Below, one piece after another: positions 7,477 to 7,619 of a stretch of 7,619 bases of DNA (within the stretch, counting starts at the first letter, position 1; every line of letters begins with the position of its first letter). The translations under genes and the position numbers were made by a program. The notes under the pieces were generated by a model. It searched no databases. It was not told where the DNA came from and saw only the letters and a list, made by a program, of their open reading frames with translations. The stretch is from assembly GCA_030594505.1 (NCBI GenBank), contig JAUVFC010000080.1:1-7619 (forward strand), read 5' to 3'. This stretch comes from Desulfobacterales bacterium (lineage in GTDB: Bacteria > Desulfobacterota > Desulfobacteria > Desulfobacterales > C00003106).

Positions 7477-7619
7477 GAGCCAGTTTCAAAACGTCCCCTT
7501 TTACCCAATCTCTGCGTCAGGCTCAAATTCTAATCCTCGAAATACATCAAGTATTCCTGTGGTTAGAATTTTCACCTTCCTTGACCTTGGGACAAAATTG
7601 AACATTTTGAAACTGGCTC
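7477..7619. repeat. 143-bp element with 15-bp terminal inverted repeats in the rplM leader
   Basis: A perfect 15-bp inverted repeat bounds this region: GAGCCAGTTTCAAAA at 7477-7491 and its reverse complement at 7605-7619, the last bases of the window. Inside is a second nested fold: AATTCTAA (7526-7533) with TTAGAATT (7563-7570), enclosing AATAC/GTATT (7541-7545 with 7551-7555) around ATCAA. No open frame of note or promoter is evident. It could be a non-autonomous mobile element, a structured leader RNA, or both; the right arm may extend past the window. Confidence 0.75.

Noticed and set aside
7462..7619. Classical L13 leader as described in Gram-positive bacteria
   Set aside because: I cannot match it to the known motif, and terminal inverted repeats at the element's edges fit a dispersed element at least as well; kept only as an open alternative.

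Overview
The window reads as ordinary housekeeping chromosome from a Gram-negative bacterium. All seven recognisable genes lie on the minus strand, so transcription runs from the right end to the left. An outer-membrane LPS-assembly protein (LptD), the order rplM-rpsI-argC-truA-lptD, moderate GC and several kinds of AT-rich intergenic repeats fit a Deltaproteobacterium / Desulfobacterota-type genome. That placement is inference from gene content and protein style, not from a marker comparison.

Layout in the direction of transcription: (1) 7462-7619, a leader region made almost wholly of an inverted-repeat-bounded element that ends exactly at the window edge; (2) rplM (L13) and rpsI (S9), the usual ribosomal-protein pair, closed by a strong hairpin terminator at 6549-6586; (3) a gap with an inverted repeat of CACGAAG units and two TATAAT hexamers that may be the argC promoter; (4) argC, arginine biosynthesis; (5) a 257-bp gap holding a second, nested inverted-repeat element; (6) truA, tRNA pseudouridine synthase; (7) a third repeat element of octamer units that runs into the 5' end of lptD; (8) lptD, overlapping by one base (TAATG) with (9) an OppD/DppD-type ATPase gene, followed 22 bp later by (10) an OppF/DppF-type ATPase gene that runs off the left edge.

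The genes form three working groups: translation (rplM, rpsI, truA), arginine synthesis (argC), and cell envelope/transport (lptD plus a paired oligopeptide ABC-importer ATPase module whose permease and binding-protein genes are not in the window). I see no phage, CRISPR, toxin-antitoxin or defence genes and no undescribed protein system.

The unusual content is in the gaps. Each holds a different short repeat family. Three share one architecture: inverted arms built from degenerate 8-10-bp tandem units. One of these has apparently supplied the N-terminal codons of lptD and placed a five-copy octamer array between its possible start codons and its signal peptide.
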